64,000 nucleotides of DNA, from positions 868,001 to 932,000 of the forward strand of contig NC_057320.1 in assembly GCF_000687475.1 (NCBI RefSeq), written 5' to 3'. A program made the translations under genes and the position numbers. A model generated the notes under the pieces. It did not search any database. It was not told the origin of the DNA and saw nothing but the letters and a program-made list of their open reading frames with translations. Numbering within the stretch: position 1 is the stretch's first letter; each line of letters begins with the position of its first letter. This stretch comes from Ustilaginoidea virens (taxonomy: Eukaryota > Ascomycota > Sordariomycetes > Hypocreales > Clavicipitaceae). Below are positions 10,799 to 21,163 of this stretch, one piece after another.

Positions 10799-11057
10799 GG
10801 CGAGGCAAGTTGCAAGCCGATGGTGGAAGGGGTCAAGGTGGGTGGTGGGAGAAGGAGTGATTTATGTATGTGCAGGCCAGGTTGTTATTCGAGAGGTTTG
10901 ATGATGGCTCGATGCATGGAGAAGCTCTGTGACCCAACTGGGGCCCTGCTGAATAATGAAGGCGCATGGTGGGGCCTCCCCAGCCACCTCTGCGACGCCA
11001 CACCAAGGCTCTAGTAGGCTTCATCACAACCGCCCATCTTGCTGATGGATTTCAGCA

Positions 11058-11093
<36 letters not shown>

Positions 11094-11893
11094 ATAGCCA
11101 GCCACGTAGACCTTGATATCCGGCTGCACAAGGCTGGCGAATGGCAGTCCCCCACTCGACAAGCTGGACAAGCTGGACAAGCTTGACAAGCTGGACAAGC
11201 TGGAATAGCCCGACAAGCTGGACTGGAGACTGCGATCCGTCATCTCATCCGCGCCGTAGACGCCATCCTTTTACTGCCTGCCCGCTTGCTCGTTCTCAAA
11301 CCTGCCTGGAAATACCAGTCAGCGACCCAGACTCTGCGTCTCGAATCGTCCGCCTTGGCTTGGCCAGCCTCCATTACCTGGGCAGAGCGCCTCGCACGCA
11401 ACTACCAGCTCTGGAAGCCCCTCGCAGCCATTGCGATCCGTCTTTAATTCGCTTATATATAAACCATGGCTCTAATCCAACATACCCGCGGAGCCGTACT
11501 ACAAACGAAACATCTCAACATCGCGGGCACGCCTCTCCCTGGCGGTTCTGGCAAAGGAGCTGGACAAGACGCTTCCAGCACGGCAGCCGTTCAAGAGAGA
11601 GTGGACCGGACATGTGAGCTTGAATCAAGTAGTCACAGTCCAAGGACAAGGGTTGAAACAAAGGAAACAAGTCGCAAGGCCATGATTTATAGGCCTGATG
11701 CAACTCCACCCTCATACATGATCCCGACGTTCCCTGTGTGTTGTTCATTCAAAATCCCGGTCGACGCCATTCAGAAAAAAGCAGAAAGAAAAAAAAGAGA
11801 CAGGTAGCCCGCGAAGCTGGAAATGCATAGAAAAGCCTGCAGGATAGAAAAGAAAAAACCCCCATCATGTCGTTGGAATGAGTGAGAGTCTAT
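10799..11893. other. Intergenic region between SAF4 and UBC8
   Basis: Contains a (TA)n microsatellite at about 11060-11090 and a 9-bp repeat (GACAAGCTG, about seven copies) at 11157-11222. The SAF4 promoter should lie just above 10798. A plus-strand frame at 11466-11807 has no recognisable domain and is not called. Confidence 0.55.
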
Positions 11894-13130
11894 TTATACG
11901 TCGTCCATCTGCCCGGCGGGTTCGTCGTCGTCGTCGTCGTCGTCGTCATCGTCGCCAAAGCTGGCAACAGATGACATGTCGTCATCGTCCTCGCTCTCAG
12001 CCCCCGCCTCGTCGGCAGCATCCTTGGTAGCGTATTTCAAGACATATTCTACATCACGGCAGGCGTTAGTTGCCAGTTGTCACTGACGGGCAGGACCGTG
12101 GGGGGGGGCCGCGCGCCACTTACCCTTTACCTTGGCGTCATAACTCTTGGGTTCTCTTATCAACAATGCGGCAGCTTCTCCGTTGAGTGGATCGGTGGGA
12201 TTCGGGTAGCGCAAAAGTTGTGGGAGGAAGACTTCAAAGATGTTGATCATATCGAACATCGGTGACCAGGTTTGATTGATGACGTCCAAGCAGACAGATC
12301 CGGACCTATCGCGGTTGGCGTCGTCTCAGTAATCCCGATGAAGATGGCTCTGTGTTTCCCCCCCCGCCTCTTTGAATCCTCCTTGCGGCATCCGCCAGGT
12401 GTCCACTCACAGCTCATCGATGTTTGGGTGAAAGATGCGGTTGACGAAACCGATGCTGGGAGACTTGTATGGGTAGGTGTCTGGCAACTCGACGTGCACT
12501 TTCCAGAGGCCGCCCTCGAAGGGAGCTGCGTTGTCGGGAGGAGATGGTTACTAAGCCTGCTCGACGAGAAATGGTGTGGGCAGCGGACAAGAACAATCAC
12601 TCACTCTCGGCTGGGCCCTTGAACCGGACAAAGAACTCTTGCCTGTACAATTAAAATCAGAAGGGGGTTCACCAAGGATCGCAAGTTGATGATTGAGCCA
12701 CGGCGCGGTTCAGTTCAGTTCGGTTCGGTTCGGCTCGGATCGGATCGGTTCTCACACTAGGCCACGTCAGCAGGCATGAAATGAGAATCCAACGCGGCGG
12801 GTGCGTCAACGCACTGTTGTCGTTGACCAGAGTTACCTCGTAGTCGCTCATGAGCCTTGGCACGGTCAGCATCGTCCCCGTTCAAGCCGCACAGACAAGC
12901 CAGAGGAACCATCGTACATCCTGGAGAGTCAAGTCAGTACATATGTCTCATGTCTCGTCACGAACAGAACGGCTGCAAGAGCGTGCATTCGGCAACGCGG
13001 CGGCGTACTTCATGACCTGCGTCGGAGAGAAATCAGCAACCCGAGGGCCAGCGGCTACGCGATGACGGCAAAACAAGACAGGCTCGGTCTGGCTTACATC
13101 TGTTTCGATTCTGCGGCGTGGGCTACTCAT
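11894..13130 (-). CDS. UBC8: E2 ubiquitin-conjugating enzyme, UBC8/UBE2H family
   Basis: Model, in transcript order: 13098-13130, 13009-13016 (8 nt), 12918-12920 (3 nt), 12815-12855, 12756 (1 nt), 12605-12642, 12411-12525, 12124-12305, 11894-12048. Sum 576 nt, 191 aa. The product starts [20 protein letters not shown], has the UBC fold with catalytic Cys85 in [13 protein letters not shown], then [16 protein letters not shown], and ends in an acidic tail (DD-rich) typical of UBC8. In yeast, Ubc8 supports GID-dependent breakdown of gluconeogenic enzymes. Introns are 81, 88, 62, 58, 113, 79, 105 and 75 nt, most with clear branch sites. The larger exons are certain; the 3-nt and 1-nt exons are inferred from frame, splice signals and conserved residues. 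A single weak-donor intron (12643-12809, giving Ser-Ala instead of Met) is the alternative to the 1-nt exon. Confidence 0.88.
12756..12756 (-). other. UBC8: Putative 1-nt microexon of UBC8
   Basis: A single T sits between CTGACGTGGCCTAG and GTGAGA. Joined as A|T|G it makes ATG, giving VNDNMQEF, the conserved spacing and residue. Without it the strong GTGCGT donor and the TTGTACAG acceptor are out of frame by one base. Confidence 0.5.
12918..12920 (-). other. UBC8: 3-nt microexon of UBC8
   Basis: The triplet GAT lies between a strong acceptor (TACTGAC...CTCCAG) and a GTACGA donor. It splits the otherwise 153-nt intron into 88 and 62 nt and adds one residue, giving VMKMLMSD, the spacing seen in yeast Ubc8 (VMKLLMSD). 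Skipping it keeps the frame but deletes that residue. Confidence 0.6.
13009..13016 (-). other. UBC8: 8-nt microexon of UBC8
   Basis: Flanked by CGACGCAG upstream and GTACGC downstream (minus strand). It supplies Val-Met and the first two bases of Lys in ETD-VMK, a segment conserved in UBC8 proteins. Exon 1 ends in phase 0 before a GTAAGC donor. Confidence 0.8.
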
Positions 13131-13657
13131 GGTTGGCAGGATGCTTGCGCGCGTAGCAGAAATCGAGCTCAGAAAAAGACTCCGCGGACCGGGGGCGACG
13201 GCCAACGTCGGCAAGCAGCAAGCAGCAAGCTGGAATTATCTATCTTGAACAAGCGGGGGGATGAAGTTGTCTCGCGGAAGACGGCGATGGAACGAAGAAT
13301 AGCGGACGGACGGGAGATGGAGCAGCGTGCTTGGAAAGTCGGGTACAAAGTTGTCGACGGGAGGCAAGGGTTGTTGGTTGGGCAAGGTGAGGCAGTCGAC
13401 TTGGGGAGAAGGCGTGAGGCCATGAACCAAAAGGGTGGGACGGCGGGACGAGGGCCAAGGTGGGGTGGGGTGGGGGTGGTAGTACCAGACCGTACGTAAG
13501 TGGTACCATGACCAGATGCAACAGCCGACAGGAATGGAGACGTGGATGGCTGGGTATGTACGTCCGTACTGTAGCGTGCAGAACGAGTTGTCTCGATGGT
13601 CTTGATGAAGTGGGGTGTGGGCCGCGGCTCGGAAAAGCAGTTGACGGCTGGTCTTGC

Positions 13658-13697
<40 letters not shown>

Positions 13698-14818
13698 GCT
13701 GCGAACAAATGAAGCACAAGGGAATTGAATTGACATTATGCACTGGTGACTGATGCAGCACAGACTCGGCCCCATCGGGAGCACGTAACGCCGCGCCGGC
13801 CCCACCTTGCCTCTCGCTGGTCGGCACCGACAGCCTCGGCACCCGCCACACGCAGCCGCACCACGCACGCAGCAGATGCACGCAGCACCACGCAGCACCA
13901 CGCAGATTGACGTTGCCTCGGCACTTTTGCTCTCCCGCCGCCCGCCGCCCGCCGCCCGCCGCCCGCCGCGACCTGGCCCTCGCCTTTCCCGGGCACGCCA
14001 GACCGACCACCCGTTTGCTCCCTTCTCTCCAGATGCCAAGGCGTTCCGTCAATCTGTCCATCTGGTCGTCGGCGGCTCACCTGCCCTGAGCTCACTTGCG
14101 CAAAGCACGGATCCGCCATGCGCCTGTCCACAATATTCAGCACAGCACAGCCCAGCCCAGCCCAGCCCAGCCCGGCCCAGCCCGGCCCAGCTCACCACAG
14201 CACAGCACAGCCCAGCGCAACACTTACTTACACCCACCCTGCTGTGGGGCCGCTCGCTCGCCCCGGCCGAACGGGCCAACCGGGATTGGCATCTATTACG
14301 GGGGCCCCCCCCCCCCCCTTCTTCCCAAGAGAGGGAAAAAGGGAAAAAAAAAAAAAAAATCGCCGTAGAGACTCAATTCTACAACGTAAAAACCATCATG
14401 GCCAATGTAGTAGAAAAATCCGCTGGCTTCCGCCCAATTCGAGGGCCGCGCATTCTCCTCCCTTCAACCTGTTTGTTTCGCCAGTCGCGCGACGGAAATC
14501 CTCGCATCTGCTGCTTCCGCGTGAAATAAATTTCGCCTCGCCTCGACACAGAGCTCGACACAAGAGGGCCTCGACAACACAGGGCCAGGGCCGATCGCAT
14601 CGGGTGCGTGCTTGGGTACTTGTCCTTTACTTGTCGCGTCGGCTGCGTCTCCGTGTCCAGACAGGTATCCCGTCCGGCGCTGCAGGTACCTACCCGCCAA
14701 CCTACATACCTCTGCACCCACCCACCTTGCTTCGACTCGCGCTTGCGCATCGCATCGCTCATAAAAAAAATTCCGAACCTCTCCCCCGGATCAAACCCCC
14801 CCCGAATCAACCCCCCCC
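13131..14818. other. Divergent promoter region between UBC8 and PanB
   Basis: No gene is supported across 1.7 kb. It contains a CTG/CAG run (13661-13697), CGCAGCACCA repeats near 13880, a (CCCGCCG)n block near 13940-13970 and a CCCAGC-rich run at 14150-14210. Frames encoding polyglutamine, polyserine or polyalanine are artefacts of these repeats. A C-rich leader precedes the PanB start. Confidence 0.6.
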
Positions 14819-15359
14819 ATGTCGTGCATCGCTCCCTTTGCACGGTCGTGCGCTCGCTCTGCCTGGCTATCGCGAACCAGCCCCTCGGCCAGGCTGTCCC
14901 TGCATCATCGCGCCTCGCTTGCATCTTCGCTTCCCGCCGGTTCCCGCCCGCCCTCGACATGGGCTGCTGGCCTCCCCGTCTGCCTCGCCAGGCGAAGCTC
15001 CCACTCGCCCATGGGCGCCGCGCCAGCCAATCGCCGAAAGAAGGTCACCCTGGGCACGTTGGCCAGTCTCTACAGCAAGGGCGAGCCCATCACCGTGATT
15101 ACCGCGCACGACTTCCCCAGCGCCCACGTTGCCGACCACGCCGGCGTCGACGTCGTCCTCGTCGGCGATAGCTTAGCCATGGTCGCCTTGGGCATGGAAG
15201 ACACCAGCGAGGTCTTGGTCGAGGAGATGCTGCTGCACTGCCGGTCGGTGGCGAGGGCGACCAAGAGCGCTTTCACTGCAAGTTTCCGACGTCCTTTTTT
15301 TCGGCCTCCCCCTCTGCCATCGTCGGTCCCCCGCGTCGACGCAACATCAAGGGGGAAGG

Positions 15360-15396
<37 letters not shown>

Positions 15397-16040
15397 CCCG
15401 CTAACCCGCATCAATTTCTTTCATCCAGGTCGGCGATCTTCCCATGGGCTCGTACGAGATTGCTCCGGAGCAAGGACTCGCCACGGCCATTCGCTTCGTC
15501 AAGGAGGGCCGTGTCCAGGGCGTCAAGCTGGAGGGTGGCCGGGACATGGCACCTACCATCCGCAAGATCACCGCCGCAGGCATTCCTGTCCTCGGCCACG
15601 TCGGCCTCACTCCTCAGCGGCAGAATGCCCTGGGCGGATTCCGCGTGCAGGGCAAGACTTGCCGTGACGCCGTGGCGGTCCTCCAAGACGCCTTGGCTGT
15701 GCAGGAAGCCGGCTGCTTCGCCGTCGTCATCGAGGCCGTCCCCGCCGGGGTGGCTGCTTTGCTGACGGACAAGCTGTCCGTTCCCACCATCGGGATCGGC
15801 GCCGGCGCCGGCTGCTCGGGGCAAGTCCTCGTCCAGACGGACATGACGGGCAACTTCCCCCCCGGGAGGTACCTGCCCAAGTTTGTCAAGAAGTACGGCG
15901 ACGTCTGGGGCGAGGCAATAAAGGCCATTGAGGCGTACCGGGAAGACGTCAAGAACCGGGCCTATCCTGCCCCAGAACACACCTATCCGATGCCGCAGGA
16001 CGAGTTTGATGCGTTTGAGAAGGCTGTCAAAGAGATATGA
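14819..16040 (+). CDS. panB: Ketopantoate hydroxymethyltransferase (PanB)
   Basis: Exons 14819-15277 and 15429-16040 give 356 aa. The enzyme adds a hydroxymethyl group from methylene-tetrahydrofolate to 2-oxoisovalerate, the first committed step to pantothenate and CoA. The first ~60 residues are rich in Arg, Ser and Ala and lack acids, consistent with a mitochondrial presequence. The core shows TLASLYSKGEPITVITAHDFPSA, VGDSLAMVALG (Asp117 region, metal/substrate binding), VGDLPMGSYE, VKLEGG, GHVGLTPQ and GIGAGAGCSGQVLV. The single 151-nt intron uses the donor ACT|GCAAGT, a perfect GC-donor consensus. Only this donor keeps SAFTVGDLPMG in frame. The intron holds about 34 consecutive T. Confidence 0.94.
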
Positions 16041-16277
16041 CGGGCCGAAAGCTACATGGGGAGTCGGGGCAACGGACATGATTGGGGGTGGTTTTTTTAT
16101 TTTCTTCCTTCATTCGCGTCTTTTTTTTTTTCGGCGCATTTTTCTTCTTCCTCGTTGCATTCTGTCTTGTTCTGCCGCATTGCACTGCATCGTCGGCGTC
16201 GTCAAGGGCGGCTCGCATGTCGAATAAAGCCTGGGTATAATAGATCCACCATAGATAGATACGCAACACCGCCTTTA

Positions 16278-16978
16278 TTAGCCAAAGGCCGGCGTAATAG
16301 AGTACGCAACCACAAGCTGATCCTGCGCGTTCTTGAAGCACTATAGTCACGCCACGTCAGCGAAGCCGGACCACGACTCTCCGTGCCGCAACTGCTCTGC
16401 TCGCCCTGCTCGCTCGAGCCATTCCCCAAACCACCACCGCAGCCAGCATCCTCACCCCTCCGAGCCAGCATTATCCTCACAGCCAGCCACGCCCTCTGCC
16501 CCCTCTCCCCCCCACTCACCTGGTGCAAATTCCCAACCACCTCGTCCAAGCTCGGCGCAAACGCGCTGTTCACGTACAGAAACACGCTGTCCGTCTCCCT
16601 GCACCGCAGCTTCCTCCGCAGATACCGCACCACCTCCTCGAACCGCCTCGCCGCGCTGATCTTGCACACGTCCTGCGCCAGCCGCGGCGCCGACCCCACC
16701 GGCTTGAGCCTGACCACCACCTTGTCTGGCGCGAAGCCGCCGACGCTCTGCAGCGCGGCCGCCGCGTCCCTGGGTAGGTCGGCGAGCATGACGGAGGCGC
16801 TCATGGTGAGCGGGAGCTTGGGGGAGGCTCTGTCCGAGACGTCGTCGTCTTCCGGGGCAGGCGACGCCAGTCCAGGCGACGGTGCTGAGGGGCGGCTGGG
16901 GCTGGGCCCGCGTCCGTGTCCGTGTCCTTGTCCGCGTTCAGCGAGGTTGGGCGATGAGGAAGTTTGGTTGTTTTCCAT
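16278..16978 (-). CDS. ATG12: Autophagy ubiquitin-like protein ATG12
   Basis: Exons 16520-16978 and 16278-16340 give 173 aa. The first ~65 residues are a disordered Ser/Pro-rich extension. The ubiquitin-like fold follows: DKVVVRLKPVGSAPRL, KISAARRFEEVVRYLRRKL, VFLYVNSAFAPSLDEVVGNLHQ, then exon 2 CFKNAQDQLVVAYSITPAFG with the essential C-terminal Gly173. That glycine is activated by ATG7 and ATG10 and joined to ATG5; the conjugate then binds ATG16 (also in this window) and promotes ATG8 lipidation. The 179-nt intron has standard GTGAGT...TAG ends. Converges with PanB, 237 bp between stops. Confidence 0.94.
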
Positions 16979-17442
16979 TTTTTTCGCTTGGGCCGGAAAC
17001 GACGGGGCTGGAACTGACGGGCTGGTTCACAGACTGAATACGGCTGCAAAGTGTTAAAGACTGAGGCTCCTCAAGACGCCGACGGCCGACGTCTGAGTGG
17101 AGACAGTGTGGCACCATGCAGACACTGTATCATACCCGCCCCAACGCTCCATACCAGATGATGCCATACATTATCAATCAGGGTTGAGAGCCACCACATG
17201 TCAGTAATGTTATTTCGTTACTGTTACATGCAAAATGTATGTATATACATCAAGTCGCAAGTATATGCCCAGACAGACACTGCTATTTCACCCAAAGTCA
17301 TCTGTTTCGTTTGTACTGTCTTGCATCTCCGCAAACCCGTCCCTTCATCCGTCGTGTCCTGTCCCACGTCACAATTCTCCGAAACTTGATACAGCCTCTA
17401 GTACTTAAACGATACCTTGTTATTTTCAAGAAATGAAGAGTG

Positions 17443-17475
<33 letters not shown>

Positions 17476-17958
17476 TAAAAGTATGTTAATGAAAGAATTT
17501 AAAAAGAAAAAAAAACGCCGTGCCATGATGTGACGGTCTGAAAAGAAGAAAAAAGCACATGATAATAATGACTAGCCATGACGCTTGCGCCGACTTGCAT
17601 GCAATTCATGATGTAGAGCAGGTAGGTAAAAAATAAGGAAATAATATGATCCACAAAAGTCGTTCAATCAGAAGGACATCTCATGTCGGACAGATCAGAT
17701 CCAGTCCGACGTTGGATCGAGATGTCGTCATCCAAGTTGAAAGCGGGAGGGTAGGAAAAACAAAAAAGAGGAATGCAAGTCGCAGGCAACCCGCGTCCGA
17801 GTGAGACACAAAGAGGCTGAATATCAAGGGACATGTGGCGAGGGATTTCGACTGTGAGCTGGGTCATGTTGGGTTTGGGCAACTGTCAAGAGCGCTTTGT
17901 ATAGATGGCAATGGCAATGCTATGGGCTCCCATGACTTGACAAAGGTGTATTTCGGCT
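16979..17958. other. Region between ATG12 and the DBF4 3' end
   Basis: No gene is supported. The ATG12 promoter should lie at the left. A run of 31 A lies at 17443-17473 in an AT-rich stretch (17400-17520). Confidence 0.55.
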
Positions 17959-20135
17959 TCACCAACCATCGTCGTCGTCAGAGTCACCCGGACCATACTT
18001 GGGCATACGCTTGAGCTGGTCGAGTAGGTGATCGAGCTCGGCCCAGTTCTCGTCATTGTCAGCAAATTTGCGATGCTTTCGCGACATGATGTGCTGGGCA
18101 AAGTGTTAGTGTGACAACAGCTCACAATCGTACAAGCTTCGAATCTCACATACCTCGTCAAAGTCTCTAAACTTGTCCTGGCAGTTTTCACAATAGCCTG
18201 GTTTTAGATCCCGCTTGCTTTTGAGCGGTGGGGCGGATGACCTCTTGTCCCTTCCATCCGTTCTTTGGGATTCGTCCTCGAGAGGTTGAACAGGTCTAGA
18301 CGTGGGGCGGCCCATGTTTGTCGATCGACTAGATGCAACGTCTATGGAGACTTCAGCAAGGCGGCGAGAACTGACATCGTGGGACCCAGCATTCGTCTTT
18401 TGCAGCACCTTCCTTTGCAGGCCATGGACCTCTTTGCTTGTTCCAGCCTTGCCACCATTGATGCCAGAAGTGGAGGAAATCATCTGGGAGCGAATGGCCG
18501 ACGTCACGTTGGACGGCTGCATACCCGAAGCAACAGGTTCGCCAGCAAGCAGCCTAGCGCTTTCCGCACGGCTGGTGAAGGCGTTCTGGGGCCTCAGTTC
18601 CATCTGCTTTGAAAGAGCAGCCTTGGCCGGGTTGAAAACGTCTGCCGCAGCGGCTGGTCCGACACGATTGTGGCCGTCTTCCATCTCTGTCAAGGTTCGC
18701 TTTCCGGTAACGGGCTTTGGCATGGGAACCTCCGGCGGTTTCAGCGTAGGAACTGCGTCGTCTCGCTTGACAACACGAGCCTTCTCTCGCTCGCGAGTGT
18801 GGCCTTGCTCCTTGTCGGGCAGCTCAACTTCTTCCACAAACGGGCACCGTCCGTTGCCCACACTGCGGAATTGAGGCCATTCACCATCCATCTTGTGGAC
18901 GACTTTGGCATACTCCCGAACCATGATGGGCTTGTACTTCTCGTCCATGTCCCAGACGTAGATATAAGGCCCCTTGAAGTAGACCAGCTCACGGTTGATG
19001 GCGGTAGGGTCGCGGTCCGACGGCCCATTGATTCGCTCATTATGCAGCAGTTGAAGTAGATTCGGTTCATGTGGCCCCTTTGTGATTCCGTAATGACTTC
19101 GGGAACAGCTTGCCTTGATGGACAAGTTACCAGGTTGTTCCGACTCCAACAGCACCGACAGCATGTTCTGGAACTTGTCCAGGGACCAGATTTTCTTGCC
19201 CATCTCTCTAGCCTTGTGGAGAACGTCATTGTTGCGGGCTCCTCTTGTCCGTCGAGCAGGGTCATCATTCTGGTGCGATGGCGTAAGCGTCTGCCGAAAG
19301 TCAAAAAGAAGCTTACGCCGAGCGGCAACCTTGTTTCGATCCAGCAGAGAGGGGTTGATGGTTTGAGGCTGCTCTCCAGCTCCTTGATGCTCAGGCTCCG
19401 GGTTCTCTTCGTGACCGATTTCAGGCTTCTCGGGAGGTATCGCACGGGTTGTTACAACATGAGTAACGTCAATGGAGAAGAAGGGCTCTTGGCGCTGCGA
19501 TTAAACAAACCACGCGTCAGCAAGGTACTCAGGCCTTTAAGAATGCAAAGAAAAATAAAAAAGAAAAAAGAACGGACAAGGAAAACGGAAACAAAAAGAA
19601 CAGGCAAGGAAAACGGGAACGAAAAAAAAAAAAAAAAGGTTAAACTTACAGCGCCCAGGTAGGTGACTCGCTTGGTCAACTTTGCTCGGACATCATCAGG
19701 TATGCTCTCAAAGTAAAACACCATTTTAGGAAACTTGGTCCGGTGATGCTTTTTCCAAGCCTCCCTCTCGGTGTCGACATGCTGCACTGGACGTGAAGCA
19801 GGCTGTGTCGACGACTTGCTGGATCGGTCCTTCAGGGCTGGGCGGGCGGCGGAACGCTGCACCAACACTGGTGGGTGACGGGCGGCCTTGGATGGTGAGC
19901 GGACAGCACGCTGGGCCCCATTCTCGAGAGCCTGCTTCTTGACTGGCGGGGGTTGGCCGTAGGCTTCTTCGCGTTGGATATTGGCAAAGGACCGCTTCTG
20001 CTTTGCATAGGCGTGGAGAGATGCGTGGCCTCTCAAAGGCGAGTTTGCAACATTGGGGTTACTTGCCAGCGGCACCCGCCGTGAGGCCATGGCCGCGATT
20101 GGGGCAGGCGTAGCAGATAGAGATATAGTGGCCAT
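17959..20135 (-). CDS. DBF4: DBF4/NimO-type regulatory subunit of Cdc7 kinase
   Basis: Exons 19650-20135, 18154-19494 and 17959-18093 give 653 aa. Three DBF4 blocks are visible. Motif N, a BRCT-like region (TKFPKMVFYFESIPDDVRAKL, residues ~140-160, continuing over intron 1 into PFFSIDVTHVVTTR). Motif M (RELVYFKGPYIYVWDMDE...YKPIMVREY). Motif C, the zf-DBF finger (Cys597, Cys600, His610, His616), split by intron 2. DBF4 activates Cdc7, which phosphorylates MCM to fire origins; N binds origins and checkpoint kinase while M and C bind Cdc7. The start MATISLSATPAPIAAMASRRVPL is chosen; an upstream non-conserved extension to 20225 is possible. Intron 1 is T-rich on the sense strand. Shares a 1.0-kb divergent promoter with the ICP55-like gene. 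Confidence 0.92.
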
Positions 20136-21163
20136 AAAATCCTCCGCCGGGCATGCCTCTGGAAGTGAACCGACCAGAGCGTGACCCGGAGACTGTCGTC
20201 GAGAAGTTGTTGCGGGCTGGGTCACGCCAAGAGCACGGGCGAGCCGAGCAGAGAGGGCTAGTGAGGGCTGGGTCCGTGGCGAGCACGCGACGTGTTGGCG
20301 GGCGGGTACACGTCGAGAACAGCAAACTCTTGGGACGAGACGTAATGAATGCTAGGAGAGCATTGGAAAAGTCAAGAGATGCCTCACGGGAGGGGTAACG
20401 GGGGACCTCTATCGACAGCTTGAGCTGTGGTTGGTGGTTGGACGTCGAGGGAACCTGGTGGGTTGAGGAAAGGGAAGGAAAGTCGTGCTGGGTCGAGCTG
20501 TGGTTGTGGTGTTGATGGAGCCCTTCGCGCTTGACATAACAGCGCTATGCCCAGTTGGGCGAGGCTCCAAAAAACACGCACGGGCCAACCCGCCGCACCA
20601 GCAACGGATGGGCCAGCCCTGACTTGCCTTGCCTTGCCTTGGCCTTGCCTGCCTGTGCCTCGCCTCCGCAGTGGTCACGTGTGTAGGTCGGACGGTGGGC
20701 GGTCAGCGGTCGGTCAGCGGCCGGTCAGCGGCCGGCCAGTGGTCAAGTCTCCCCACAAACTCGGCAGAATCCATTCATCGCCTTCTCCGTTGCACACAGC
20801 AGCCAGCGCTGCTCCTTTTTCCTCCCCGTCTTGAATGGAGTTGACGTCGTCACGCTCCCGTCTCTTCAAGCCATGGTCTTGTCTGCAGGACACTTGCGTC
20901 CCTCTTGGCTTACCCTCAAGACCTGCTGAGCACAGTGTTGACCGGTCGGTTTTGCCGACACAACAGAACGCCGCGCTCACCACGCCAAAGCATCTCGAAA
21001 GCCGTTGAATCCAGCATCGCATGCGAGGGCTGGCCGCAGCCTCTACCGAGTCAACTTGACGAGCTCCTCGCGTACTCGGTAGCGCACCATTCGTTCTGCA
21101 GAGTATGCAGATGCCGCCCCTCGTGATCCCCGAACAAGATCACCTCACACTCACACCTATGAA
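20136..21163. promoter_or_regulatory. Divergent promoter region DBF4 / ICP55-like
   Basis: Head-to-head spacer of 1.0 kb. Short direct repeats (CCTTGCCTTGCC near 20626-20650, GGTCAGCGGCC near 20700-20740) are the only visible structure. No gene is supported. Confidence 0.5.

Noticed and set aside
9725..11014. Long plus-strand frame opposite SAF4 and similar shadows opposite ICP55, EFL1 and DOT1
   Set aside because: GC-rich codon use opens the complementary strand; the minus-strand or real-gene proteins have clear domains and the shadows none.
13169..13717. Polyglutamine, polyalanine and polyserine proteins upstream of UBC8
   Set aside because: They are three readings of one CTG/CAG run in the UBC8/PanB promoter region.
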